Shown here: positions 20,399 to 33,030 of the stretch, piece after piece
Numbering within the stretch: position 1 is the first letter of the stretch
How the letters are laid out: each line of letters begins with the position of its first letter
Assembly: GCA_947478455.1 (NCBI GenBank)
Contig: CANJWR010000008.1
Coordinates: 1-56,354 of the forward strand
Source of the DNA: Beijerinckiaceae bacterium
Lineage (GTDB): Bacteria > Pseudomonadota > Alphaproteobacteria > Rhizobiales > Beijerinckiaceae
Direction: 5' to 3'
DNA: 56,354 nucleotides
Translations under genes and position numbers: made by a program
Notes under the pieces: model-generated
Seen by the model: the letters and a program-made list of their open reading frames with translations, nothing else
Database searches by the model: none
What the model was told of the DNA's origin: nothing

Positions 20399-20809
20399 CT
20401 ATTCTTCGTCTGCCTTCGGCTGCGTCAGATCGCGCTGCACTTCAGGCTTGCGCAGAAGCGCGTCGATCTTCGCAAAATTCTCGAAGCTCTCGTCGATCCG
20501 GAAACGCAGATCGGGCGCGAATTTCATGTTGATCCGATGCGCGACTTCGCCGCGCAGGAATTTCTTGTGACGCTCCAGCGCGTCGAGCACCGGCTTCGAA
20601 TCCTTGCCGCCCAGCGGCATGATGAAGACCGTCGCCAGTTTCAGGTCGGGGCTCATGCGCACCGTCGGAACCGTAACGACATTCGTGTCGAGCACAGGAT
20701 CGTTGACGTCGCCGCGCGACAACATATCCGCCATGGCGTGGCGAATGAGCTCGGCAACGCGCAGCATCCGCTGCGATGGCTCGCCGCCCTTTTGATGCAA
20801 ACGTGACAT
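20399..20809 (-). CDS. rbfA: 30S ribosome-binding factor A
   Basis: RbfA assists late 16S rRNA maturation and 30S assembly, notably in the cold. The 136-residue protein has the KH-type fold sequence: [17 protein letters not shown], then [31 protein letters not shown] and a C-terminal [18 protein letters not shown]. It lies between infB and truB on the minus strand, the standard position, and is probably co-transcribed with them. Confidence 0.95.
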   Translation of the reverse strand: MSRLHQKGGEPSQRMLRVAELIRHAMADMLSRGDVNDPVLDTNVVTVPTVRMSPDLKLATVFIMPLGGKDSKPVLDALERHKKFLRGEVAHRINMKFAPDLRFRIDESFENFAKIDALLRKPEVQRDLTQPKADEE

Positions 20810-20891
20810 GATCTTCTCCGGCGGGCGCGGGTGTCAGCCGCGCACCGACTTGTCTGTTAGGTCGTTGGAAAAAACGACATGAAGCGCTGGC

Positions 20892-23690
<2,799 letters not shown>

Positions 23691-23791
23691 CAGGTCTCGA
23701 TCCCAGGGCCAGGCCCGTTGGTCAGTCTTTTGCGGCGGCGGAGCGGTCTCCGCAACATTCGTTCAAAAATTCAAGCCCGTAATCCGCAGCC

Positions 23792-24478
23792 TTACGGCTC
23801 CGGATTCTCGGGCAGATCAGGATTCCGTTCGAGGTGCGCAACCGTTGCGGCGACGTCCCCTGCGGCCCTGTAAGCCGCCAGACGCCGGCACCGGGACAGG
23901 AAAAAATCGCCTGCCGCGCCTCGCTTCACGGCTGCATGTATCACATTTGTACGTCCCAATGCCAAATCCAATTGGGCTGAATCAAACAGATCGACTTTTT
24001 CCGGACTTTCGGTCGACGCGCCCTTCTGGCGCGCCAGCGTCTGGTCCAGTTTACGCACGCCATCCAGTCCGCCGTCGGCGGCATGGATCAAAAAGTGGAC
24101 GAGCCCGCGCTCGATGGCGGAATCGACCTTGGCTGCGCCGCAAACGATGCAGCCCGCCTTGTTGGCGATGGACAGGGCCTGCAAGGCTTCGCGCTCCAGC
24201 AACCAGTTCACATCGGCAGGCAGGCTCTCCGTCGCTTTGGCCTGTGTCTTCAGGCCGCGCGCGAAAATCTGCTTCTTTGTCGCCTGCGTGACAGCATCTG
24301 CCGAACACGTCACCCAGACGCCGCGTCCAGGCAGATTGCGCTTCAGGTCTGGCACGACGCTGGCGTCGGGCCCGGCCACGAAGCGGATCATCTCGTCGGG
24401 GTCGCGCTTTTCGCGCGTGACGATACAGGTCCGGAGAGGACCCTCTTCATCGACCTCGGCGCGTTGAGCCTTGCCCAA
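23792..24478 (-). CDS. ylxR: YlxR (DUF448) RNA-binding protein with L7Ae-like C-terminus
   Basis: A 228-residue protein of the nusA-infB operon. The N-terminal YlxR/DUF448 domain (about 16-80) has RTCIVTREKRDPDEMIRFV and NLPGRGVWVTCSADAV. A second segment, EREALQALSIANKAGCIVCGAAKV (about 134-157), is the start of an L7Ae-like RNA-binding fold, a fusion common in alphaproteobacteria. In Bacillus a YlxR protein was reported to bind RNase P; the role here is not established. It sits between nusA and infB with short gaps and is on the same transcript. Confidence 0.88.
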   Translation of the reverse strand: MGKAQRAEVDEEGPLRTCIVTREKRDPDEMIRFVAGPDASVVPDLKRNLPGRGVWVTCSADAVTQATKKQIFARGLKTQAKATESLPADVNWLLEREALQALSIANKAGCIVCGAAKVDSAIERGLVHFLIHAADGGLDGVRKLDQTLARQKGASTESPEKVDLFDSAQLDLALGRTNVIHAAVKRGAAGDFFLSRCRRLAAYRAAGDVAATVAHLERNPDLPENPEP

Positions 24479-24509
24479 TCAATCTGCCTTTCGGGAGCCT
24501 CGCGGCTAC

Positions 24510-26096
24510 TTAACCTTCTGCCGGTTCGGTCGGCTCTTCGGCGACCACGGGGGCCTCGATCCAGCCTGCCTTGACACGAGCCGCCATGATCAGCGCCTCG
24601 GCGTCCTCGCGGGTGATTTCGAGACCGTCGAAATAGCCCGGCGTCTTCACCGTTTCGTTGTCCTTGCGTTCGGTCCAGCCGACTAGATCGTCGGTGGCGC
24701 AGCCCGCAAGATCTTCCACGGTCTTCACCTCGTTCTCGCCGAGCTTTACCAGCATCGTGCTGGTGATCCCCTCTATCTCGAGGAGTTCATCGGCAACGCC
24801 CAGTTCGCGGCGCTTCGCGTCGAGTTCGGCTTCCAGAGCGGCCAGATAGTTTCTGGCGCGGTTCTGGATTTCTTCCGCCGTCTCTTCGTCGAAACCCTCG
24901 ATGGACGACAATTCGCTGATGTCCACGAAGGTCAGTTCCTCGACCGACCGGAAGCCTTCGGAGGCAAGCAACTGGGCGACGGTTTCGTCAACGTCGAGAG
25001 CCGACATGAAGGCCTCGGTGCGCTGGGCGAATTCCTTCTGGCGACGCTCGGATTCTTCAGCCTCGGTCAGAATGTCGATGTCCCAGCCAGTAAGCTGCGA
25101 CGCCAGACGCACGTTCTGGCCGCGACGACCAATGGCAAGAGACAATTGGTCATCCGGCACCACAACTTCAATACGCGCTGAATCTTCGTCCAGAACGACC
25201 TTGACGACTTCCGCCGGCTGCAGTGCGTTGACGATGAAGGTGGCGGCGTCGGGCGACCACGGAATGATGTCGATCTTTTCGCCCTGCAACTCGTTGACGA
25301 CCGCCTGAACGCGCGAACCGCGCATACCCACGCAGGCTCCGACTGGGTCGATCGATGAATCGCGCGAGGTGACGGCGATCTTGGCGCGCGAACCCGGATC
25401 GCGGGCCACGGACTTCACCTCGATGATGCCATCATAGATTTCCGGCACTTCCTGACCGAACAACTTGGCCATGAATTGCGGATGGGTGCGCGACAGGAAG
25501 ATCTGCGGGCCGCGCTGTTCGCGGCGCACGTCATACACAAAGGCGCGGACGCGGTCGCCCGGGCGGAACATTTCGCGCGGGATCAGTTCGTCGCGGCGAA
25601 TGATGGCTTCCGACTTGCCGAGATCGACGATCACATTGCCGTATTCGACACGTTTGACGACGCCGTTGATGATCTCCCCGATACGGTCCTTGTATTCCTG
25701 ATACTGGCGATCGCGCTCGGCCTCGCGCACTTTCTGCACGATGACCTGCTTGGCGGACTGCGCCGGAATACGGCCAAAATCGAAGGGTGGGAGTGTTTCG
25801 GCGATCCAGTCGCCGACCTGTGCGGCGGGATTCTTGCGGTGCGCTTCGGCGAGCGTGATCTGGGTCGCGTCATTCTCGACCTGATCGACTACCAGCAGAA
25901 GGCGCGAGAAGCGGATTTCGCCGGTCTTTGGGTTGATGTCGGCGCGAACTTCGGTCTCCTGACCGTAACGCGAGCGCGCCGCCTTTTGCAGCGCATCTTC
26001 CATCGAGCTCAGCACGATTTCGCGCGGAATGGACTTCTCGCGCGCCACGGCGTCGGCGATCTGCAAGAGTTCAAGTCGGTTGGCGCTGATCGCCAT
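24510..26096 (-). CDS. nusA: Transcription termination/antitermination factor NusA
   Basis: NusA binds RNA polymerase and RNA, affecting pausing, intrinsic termination and rRNA antitermination. The 528-residue protein shows an N-terminal polymerase-binding domain ([18 protein letters not shown]), an S1 domain ([13 protein letters not shown] to FVYDV), KH domains with [16 protein letters not shown] and [17 protein letters not shown], and C-terminal helix-hairpin-helix repeats ([25 protein letters not shown]), ending in an acidic tail. It follows rimP by 50 bases. In some bacteria NusA regulates its own operon, which fits the terminator in the rimP leader. Confidence 0.97.
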   Translation of the reverse strand: MAISANRLELLQIADAVAREKSIPREIVLSSMEDALQKAARSRYGQETEVRADINPKTGEIRFSRLLLVVDQVENDATQITLAEAHRKNPAAQVGDWIAETLPPFDFGRIPAQSAKQVIVQKVREAERDRQYQEYKDRIGEIINGVVKRVEYGNVIVDLGKSEAIIRRDELIPREMFRPGDRVRAFVYDVRREQRGPQIFLSRTHPQFMAKLFGQEVPEIYDGIIEVKSVARDPGSRAKIAVTSRDSSIDPVGACVGMRGSRVQAVVNELQGEKIDIIPWSPDAATFIVNALQPAEVVKVVLDEDSARIEVVVPDDQLSLAIGRRGQNVRLASQLTGWDIDILTEAEESERRQKEFAQRTEAFMSALDVDETVAQLLASEGFRSVEELTFVDISELSSIEGFDEETAEEIQNRARNYLAALEAELDAKRRELGVADELLEIEGITSTMLVKLGENEVKTVEDLAGCATDDLVGWTERKDNETVKTPGYFDGLEITREDAEALIMAARVKAGWIEAPVVAEEPTEPAEG

Positions 26097-26146
26097 GGCT
26101 ATTCTCCTTCGGCGGATTCAATCCGTTTTGCAGGGTCTATTGCGAA

Positions 26147-26881
26147 TTACTTGGTCGGCTTCTTCTTTGCCGGACCCCATACGGGCTTCGGCTTATTCAT
26201 GTTGCGGGCCGCGAAACGTCCGGGGCCGCGACGCGGCTGCTCGGCGGGCTCGCCGGTTTCCTCTTCGGGCGGATCTTCGCCGGCTTCCTTGGCTGCCTTC
26301 AGGGATTCGCGGATCAGGGCTTCGGTGAGCACGAGGCGCGCATCGTCGACATCCTTGAGCGGCAGAACGACGTCGGCTTCCTCGTCGGCTTTTGCGTCGA
26401 CGCGGCGCAGGCGCAATCTGGCGTCACGGCCTTCGCCGTCGACGCCCTCGATCCAGCCGCGGAAACGCTTGCGGCCCTCGATCATCACGGCCATTTCAAT
26501 GCGGACTTCATGGCCGATGGCGCGGGTAAAATCCGTAATCCGAACCAGCGGACGATCAATGCCGGGCGAAGACATTTCGAGATGATAGGCTTGGCTCAAT
26601 GGATCTTCGAGATCCAGCACGGGCGACAGCGCCATGCTGGCGTTCTCGCAATCGGCGACATTCATCATGCCGTCGGGCCGCTCTGCCATGATCTGCAGCG
26701 TCATGCCGTTGTTGGATGAAATTTTCACCCGCACCAGCCGATAGCCGACGTCGCGCAGGACCGGGATCGCCACGCGCGCCACGCGGGCGGCGACGCCGGT
26801 TTCCTCGACAAGGCGCGGTTCGTCCAGCAAGGCGAGCGCCTCGGGCGACATGTTGAAGGGCGTAGGGGCTTGCGGCAGCAT
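26147..26881 (-). CDS. rimP: Ribosome maturation factor RimP
   Basis: RimP acts in 30S subunit assembly. The 244-residue protein has the two RimP domains, with [30 protein letters not shown] and the conserved [13 protein letters not shown] block (about 130-142), followed by a non-conserved C-terminal tail rich in Pro, Glu and Lys that is longer than the E. coli protein (about 150 residues). The ATG at 26881 gives the conserved domain start; the frame continues to 27076, but that stretch contains a promoter and terminator and is leader. It is first in the rimP-nusA-ylxR-infB-rbfA-truB operon. Confidence 0.93.
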   Translation of the reverse strand: MLPQAPTPFNMSPEALALLDEPRLVEETGVAARVARVAIPVLRDVGYRLVRVKISSNNGMTLQIMAERPDGMMNVADCENASMALSPVLDLEDPLSQAYHLEMSSPGIDRPLVRITDFTRAIGHEVRIEMAVMIEGRKRFRGWIEGVDGEGRDARLRLRRVDAKADEEADVVLPLKDVDDARLVLTEALIRESLKAAKEAGEDPPEEETGEPAEQPRRGPGRFAARNMNKPKPVWGPAKKKPTK

Positions 26882-26944
26882 GGTTCGCTCATGTCCCCCC
26901 GACGACCAATTGTTCGCCCGGAGCCCATTAAGGGCGTGGGCAAT

Positions 26945-26976
26945 AAAAAAGAGCGGGTCCCGGCGGGGGCCCACTC
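26945..26976 (-). terminator. Intrinsic terminator in the rimP leader (putative attenuator)
   Basis: On the minus strand a GC-rich hairpin at 26951-26976 (GAG-T-GGG paired with CCC-G-CTC, then CCC/GGG) is followed at once by TTTTTTATT. It lies 63 bases upstream of the rimP ATG and about 50 bases after the putative promoter, with no gene between. That placement suits transcription attenuation of the operon. I recall that a rimP leader element has been proposed in proteobacteria; identity with it is not checked. Confidence 0.75.
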
Positions 26977-27026
26977 TCAACAATCGACCATCCAGAAGAC
27001 GATCCATATGAGAAACTGATTGGGCA

Positions 27027-27054
27027 CATATACGCGCCTTTCCGGCTTTTGCAA
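27027..27054 (-). promoter_or_regulatory. Putative promoter of the rimP-nusA-infB operon
   Basis: Reading the minus strand, TTGCAA (27049-27054) and TATATG (27027-27032) are separated by 16 bases; each matches 4 of 6 consensus positions. It would start transcription about 140 bases before rimP, so the mRNA leader would contain the terminator at 26945-26976. Confidence 0.5.
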
Positions 27055-27143
27055 GGTTTTTCGCGACCCGCTTCAAGCCGCCGCTTGCACGAACAGCACA
27101 GCCAGCCTAGCCATCTGGTCGGAAATTATCCGGGGAGAATGAA

Positions 27144-28127
27144 ATGCTGGCTGGCTGGTACGAAAAAGGCGGCCCCGCCGACGACGTAATCTGCGTCGGC
27201 GAGATGGAAAGGCCGGTTGCGGGCCACGGCGAAGTGCTGGTCCGGCTGCACGCCTCCGGCATCAATCCGTCCGACTACAAGAAACGCGGCAACGCTTCCG
27301 CAAAAATGGAATTCCCCCGCATCGTGCCTCACTCGGACGGTGCCGGGGTGGTGGAAGCGGTCGGTCCGGGCGTCGAGGAGTTTCGCCCTGGCGACCGTGT
27401 CTGGGTGTTCAACGCCCAGTGGAAGCGCCCGATGGGGACGGCGGCCGAATATATTGCGCTCCCGGCTAGCCTCGTGCGGCATTTACCGTCGAATGTGAGT
27501 TTTGCAGAAGGCGCGTGCCTCGGCATTCCGGCCATGACCGGGTACCGGGCGGTTTTTGCCGACGGGCCGGTCCGGGGCAAAACTGTCTATGTGCCGGGCG
27601 CCACAGGGCGCGTCGGCGCCTATGCGGTGCAATTCGCCAAATGGGGCGGCGCGCATGTCATCGCCAGCGTCAGCAGCGACGAGAAGGCTGCCGTGGCGCG
27701 CGCGCTCGGAGCAGATGTTGTGCTCGACCGGACGCGCGACGATCTGGTGAAAGAGATTCTGGCGCAGACGAAAAATATCGGCGTCGATCACATCGCCGAA
27801 ATCGAGCTCGGCGGAAACATGCCGATCAACGAAAAAATTCTGGCCGAGAATGGGTCTATCTGTTCCTACGCGTCGGCGAAGTCGCCTGTCGCAACACTCA
27901 ACATCGGCGCGCGCCGCGCGCGTAACTTGTCAGTGCGGGTGATCTTCGTTTATCTGCTGTCGCCACAGGCGATTCTGGAAACATGCGCGGGCGTCAACAA
28001 GGCGATCAGCGAAGGAAAAATCCAGCACCGCATGTGCGACCGCATTCCCTTGCGCGAACTGGCGCGCGCCCATCGCGAGGCCGAGGCGCAATCGGGCGCT
28101 GGGCATATGGTGGTGGAGATCGACTGA
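27144..28127 (+). CDS. Zinc-less MDR oxidoreductase, NADPH:quinone reductase-like
   Basis: A 327-residue medium-chain dehydrogenase/reductase. The N-terminal GroES-like domain has VLVRLHASGINPSDYKKR and PHSDGAGVVEAVGPGV; the Rossmann domain has VPGATGRVGAYAVQFAKWGG (about 148-167) and a second motif LGADVVLDRT. The Cys/His ligands of zinc alcohol dehydrogenases are absent, which points to the quinone oxidoreductase (QOR) branch, probably NADPH-dependent. GGGGAG precedes the ATG at 27144. It is divergent from the rimP operon and alone on its strand, converging on pckA. Substrate unknown. Confidence 0.8.
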   Translation: MLAGWYEKGGPADDVICVGEMERPVAGHGEVLVRLHASGINPSDYKKRGNASAKMEFPRIVPHSDGAGVVEAVGPGVEEFRPGDRVWVFNAQWKRPMGTAAEYIALPASLVRHLPSNVSFAEGACLGIPAMTGYRAVFADGPVRGKTVYVPGATGRVGAYAVQFAKWGGAHVIASVSSDEKAAVARALGADVVLDRTRDDLVKEILAQTKNIGVDHIAEIELGGNMPINEKILAENGSICSYASAKSPVATLNIGARRARNLSVRVIFVYLLSPQAILETCAGVNKAISEGKIQHRMCDRIPLRELARAHREAEAQSGAGHMVVEID

Positions 28128-28170
28128 CTCGCCCCCCGGGAACAAAGCCAATCCGGAACGGCCTGCAGCA

Positions 28171-28207
28171 AAACAAAACCGCGCCTCGAATGATCGAAGC
28201 GCGGTTT
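28171..28207 (-). terminator. Terminator of pckA
   Basis: Arms AAACCGCGC (28176-28184) and GCGCGGTTT (28199-28207) with an inner TCGA/TCGA stem. On the minus strand the stem is followed by the T-rich run TTTTGTTTTG, giving a strong terminator for pckA; it may also stop plus-strand transcription from the MDR gene. Confidence 0.8.
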
Positions 28208-28240
28208 GAATTTCAGTTCGGAAAAATTTCCGACGAAATC

Positions 28241-29857
<1,617 letters not shown>

Positions 29858-29902
29858 CGTCGTCTCCAGATTGTCCGATCAAACCACTGCGGGCGCGGAC
29901 GA

Positions 29903-29929
29903 ATAAAGAAAAGGCCGACTGAGTCGACC
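29903..29929 (-). terminator. Terminator-like hairpin in the pckA leader
   Basis: On the minus strand a 7-bp stem with a 3-base loop (29913-29929, one G-U pair) is followed by TTTTCTTTAT. It is 137 bases after the stop of the HugZ-like gene and 46 bases before the pckA ATG, so it either ends that transcript or acts as an attenuator of pckA. Confidence 0.5.
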
Positions 29930-30066
29930 AGGGAGAATTGGCGCGGTGTTTAATCTTTAGCTGCCGTTCCCGCAAGTTTCTGACACAGCCGAGGTTTGGA
30001 TCGCGTTAACGTTGCGCGATATCGCACTGCAGCATCAAGATGTTCCTAAGGAGAAGACGTAGATTT

Positions 30067-30852
30067 TCAGTCTTTTAGGCGAGCTTTTTTCGCCATTTCG
30101 GCCAGAATGGTCCTCAATTCCGCGCCGCCTGTGATTCTCTGCCCAAAAAATACGCGGGACGTCGAATCGCCACAGGCTAGATCAATCCCCTCGGGATCGA
30201 GGCCGGTTGCCCGCCAGCGCCCGTCCTTTTCGCCGGCCAGTCTGGTGGCATAAAGGCGCACCGCCTCGGCGTGGTCGGCATTCATGTGCTCCAGAGCGCC
30301 TTCCTCGATTTCGACCAGTTCTTCGGCGCCTTCCAGAGGCGTCGTCATGGTCGGACCGTCATAGTCGGCGGCTTTGGCGAAACCGCCATTGAGATGAGCG
30401 CTGGCGATTTCGAGTTTCCAGAAGGAAAAGTCTGGAAAATCAACGTAGAGTGACGATTTCGGGTGTCGGGCCAGGAACCTGCGCCGTAACCGCGACTTCA
30501 GGTCGCCCTCCGGGATTCGCCGCGCATGGCCGACCACTGTCAGGCGCGGATGGGCCAGCGGATCGCCCTTGCCGCCCTCCGACAAGAGCACGGAGGCGCG
30601 CTGGTCGGCGGTCAGGTTCTTCGTATGGGCCGAAAGTCCCGACATGAGCAGAATGGGCGCTCCATCCATGTCGGTGGCGATGTTCACGAGACTGGCAAAC
30701 GGGAACCCGCCCTCCCGGCTCAGGCTTCCCAATGCGCCGGCCCGGATTGAGCGCAGCAGGCCCTTGGCGACCGCCACGCCGTCGTAGCCCGGCGGCAGGC
30801 CGGGCATGGAGCCGGGTTCCCTGAGTTCAGCGGGCTTGTTTGCGTCTGTCAT
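30067..30852 (-). CDS. HugZ-like pyridoxamine 5'-phosphate oxidase-fold protein
   Basis: A 261-residue protein with an N-terminal split-barrel FMN/heme-binding domain (GALGSLSREGGFPFASLVNI, ILLMSGLSAHTKNL, RASVLLSEG, RLTVVGHARRI) and a C-terminal DUF2470-type domain (EEGALEHMNADHAEAVRLYA). This two-domain order is that of HugZ/HutZ-like heme-utilisation proteins and of related proteins annotated as pyridoxamine oxidase-like. Whether this one degrades heme is not known; no heme transport genes are nearby. The ATG at 30852 has GGAG 7 bases upstream; the longer frame to 30969 is not supported. Confidence 0.8.
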   Translation of the reverse strand: MTDANKPAELREPGSMPGLPPGYDGVAVAKGLLRSIRAGALGSLSREGGFPFASLVNIATDMDGAPILLMSGLSAHTKNLTADQRASVLLSEGGKGDPLAHPRLTVVGHARRIPEGDLKSRLRRRFLARHPKSSLYVDFPDFSFWKLEIASAHLNGGFAKAADYDGPTMTTPLEGAEELVEIEEGALEHMNADHAEAVRLYATRLAGEKDGRWRATGLDPEGIDLACGDSTSRVFFGQRITGGAELRTILAEMAKKARLKD

Positions 30853-31158
30853 GGGTGTCTCCGCCCTGTCTGTTCTAGGCTGATGCCAAGCGATATCGAT
30901 CATAAGGCCGGCGCGGGCGGATTTCGAGCGCATGCGGGACACAGAATTTATAGCTGTTGCTCTTCTCACTTGGCGGGATTCAGGCTAAGTCCCGAAACAG
31001 ATGCGTCACTTTGACCGCATTCGACTTAAAGCCAACAAAGAGCGCGCATCCGCACGGTCTGGCGCGCCCGCCGGGAGGCAAGAAACGCAACCATTGAGGC
31101 GCAGCCCTGCGCCTCCGACTCCCGTCGATCCAGTTCCAGTTCTCCAGAGAGGTAAAGC
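30853..31158. other. Intergenic region between divergent HugZ-like and ThDP-enzyme genes
   Basis: This 306-base gap must carry two divergent promoters. I see only weak candidates: on the plus strand a TTGACC (31011-31016) with a poor -10 (AACAAA) after 17 bases; on the minus strand a TATAAA near 30946-30951 without a good -35. It also holds the leader hairpin at 31096-31115. There is no coding frame I would support. Confidence 0.5.
31096..31115 (+). promoter_or_regulatory. Stable leader hairpin upstream of the ThDP enzyme
   Basis: GAGGCGCA (31096-31103) pairs perfectly with TGCGCCTC (31108-31115) around GCCC. It is 43 bases before the start codon and has no T run, so it is not a terminator. 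It may stabilise the mRNA of what looks like a highly expressed gene. Confidence 0.45.
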
Positions 31159-32925
31159 ATGTATCTCGACAAGCCAGAAGGCCAGCCCGACGACAAGGTT
31201 GCATGGGCGAGCGACGTTGCAGCGCAGATGCTGCGCCGGTTTGGATTCAAGTATGTGAGCCTGAACCCCGGCGCGAGCTATCGCGGCCTGCATGATTCGA
31301 TCGTCAACCACCTCGGCAACGTCGATCCCGGCATGCTTCTGTGCCTGCACGAAGATCACGCCGTTGGCGTGGCGCATGGCTACACCAAGGCCACCGGAAA
31401 GCCGGCCGCCGCCATCGTTCACTCGAACGTCGGCCTGATGCACGGCATGATGGCGATCTACAACGCCTGGTGCGACCGTGCGCCGGTGTTCATCCTCGGC
31501 GCCACCGGCCCGGTGGACTCGAATCAGCGCCGTCCGTGGATCGACTGGATTCACACATCCGCCGATCAGGGCGGCATGGTCCGCGACATCGTCAAGTTCG
31601 ACAACCAGCCCTCGTCGCCGGAAGCCGTGATCGACGCGATGCTGCGCGCCAACATCATGATGCAGACCGCCCCGACCGGCCCGGTCTATATCTGCCTCGA
31701 TGCCGGCCTGCAGGAATCCTCGCTCGAAAACGTCCCGGCTTTCCCGGACATGTCGCGCTTCCAGCCCCCGGCTGCGCCGCGCCCCGCGAAGGCCGACATC
31801 GACCGCGCCGCCACCATCCTGAAGGGCGCCAAGCGTCCGGTCGTGCTGGTCGGTCGCGGCAGCCATTCGATGGATGACTGGAACCGTCGTGTGCAGCTCG
31901 TCGAGCGTCTCGGCGCCTGCGTGCTGACCGATCTCAAGACCGGCGCTGTGTTCCCGACCGATCACCCGGCTCACGCCGATGCCCCGTTCAATCAGGTCAG
32001 CAAGTTCGCCAAGGATGTGCTCGAAAAGGCCGACGTGATTCTGGCGCTCGAATGGGTCGATCTCGGCGGTGCGCTGCATCCCCCGAAGGGCGGCCCGAAG
32101 GTGACCGCCAAGGTCATAGCCAGCAGCCTCGATTCGGCGCTGCACAATGGCGCGCACATGATCTTCCAGCAGACCCCGACCGTCGACGTGTTCATGAACG
32201 CGGGCGCGGAAGAGACTGTGGCGGACCTGCTCGAAGCGCTCGGCCCCGGCCCGAAGAAAGACCCTTGGCTCGCCGCCAATCGTCGCTCTGCGAAGCCCGC
32301 CAGCGAAACCCGCATCACAGTCGACATGATGGCGGCCGAACTGCGCGCAGGCTTCAAGGATCCCGATGAAGTGAGCTTCGCGAGCCTGTGCCGCGGCTGG
32401 CCGTGCGACGCATGGCCGTTCCACGGCCCCTGGGCCTATCTGGGCAAGGACGGCGGCGGCGGCATCGGCTCCGGCGGCTCGCTGTCGGTCGGCGCAGCGC
32501 TCGGCAACCTCGAGAAGGGCAAGAAGACCGTCTCGATCCTCGGCGACGGCGACTTCATGATGGGCGGGCACGCCATCTGGACCGCCGCCAAGCACAAGAT
32601 CCCGCTACTGGTGTTGATCAACAACAACCAGTCCTATTTCAACGACGAGCTGCATCAGGAAGTTGTGGCCAAGCGCCGCAACCGCCCGGTCGGCAATCGC
32701 TGGATCGGACAGGCGATCAACGGCCCGGCCATCGACATCGCCAAGTTCTGCGAAGCGCAGGGCGCTGTCGGCATCGGCCCGGTGAAGACCGCGGCGGATC
32801 TGAAGGCTGCGGTCGCAAAGGGCATCGAGGTCCTCAACGCCGGCGGCGTCTGCGTGATCGACGTGCATGTGCCGCCGGGCGAAGAGCGCCAGGCTGCTTC
32901 CTCGACGGGCGTTCGCAACACCTAA
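31159..32925 (+). CDS. Thiamine-diphosphate-dependent enzyme, acetolactate-synthase-like superfamily
   Basis: A 588-residue ThDP enzyme with the three-domain layout of the acetolactate synthase/benzoylformate decarboxylase superfamily. The N-terminal Pyr domain has the catalytic Glu65 in LHEDHAVGVAHGYTKATG, the middle domain begins near AKRPVVLVGRGS, and the C-terminal PP domain has the ThDP motif GDGDFMMGG (462-470) through NNNQSYFND (488-496). Asp-His after the Glu is unlike standard acetolactate synthases. The reaction is unknown: decarboxylase, carboligase and lyase are all possible. Codon use is very strongly biased to C/G-ending codons, more than in its neighbours, suggesting high expression. 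AGAGAGG precedes the ATG, and a strong terminator separates it from soxB. Confidence 0.8.
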   Translation: MYLDKPEGQPDDKVAWASDVAAQMLRRFGFKYVSLNPGASYRGLHDSIVNHLGNVDPGMLLCLHEDHAVGVAHGYTKATGKPAAAIVHSNVGLMHGMMAIYNAWCDRAPVFILGATGPVDSNQRRPWIDWIHTSADQGGMVRDIVKFDNQPSSPEAVIDAMLRANIMMQTAPTGPVYICLDAGLQESSLENVPAFPDMSRFQPPAAPRPAKADIDRAATILKGAKRPVVLVGRGSHSMDDWNRRVQLVERLGACVLTDLKTGAVFPTDHPAHADAPFNQVSKFAKDVLEKADVILALEWVDLGGALHPPKGGPKVTAKVIASSLDSALHNGAHMIFQQTPTVDVFMNAGAEETVADLLEALGPGPKKDPWLAANRRSAKPASETRITVDMMAAELRAGFKDPDEVSFASLCRGWPCDAWPFHGPWAYLGKDGGGGIGSGGSLSVGAALGNLEKGKKTVSILGDGDFMMGGHAIWTAAKHKIPLLVLINNNQSYFNDELHQEVVAKRRNRPVGNRWIGQAINGPAIDIAKFCEAQGAVGIGPVKTAADLKAAVAKGIEVLNAGGVCVIDVHVPPGEERQAASSTGVRNT

Positions 32926-32947
32926 TCGAAATCGATGATTTGTCGGC

Positions 32948-32976
32948 AAGGGCGCGGATCGTTTCCGCGCCCTTTT
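32948..32976 (+). terminator. Terminator after the ThDP enzyme gene
   Basis: Arms of 11 bases (32948-32958 and 32964-32974) pair perfectly around TCGTT and are followed by TTCGTT. It lies 22 bases after the stop codon and should keep this gene transcriptionally separate from soxBDAG. Confidence 0.75.
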
Positions 32977-33030
32977 CGTTGCGTGACCGCCCTGCCGCGC
33001 GCTAGCTTGACCCAAACCTGACGCGGCGCA

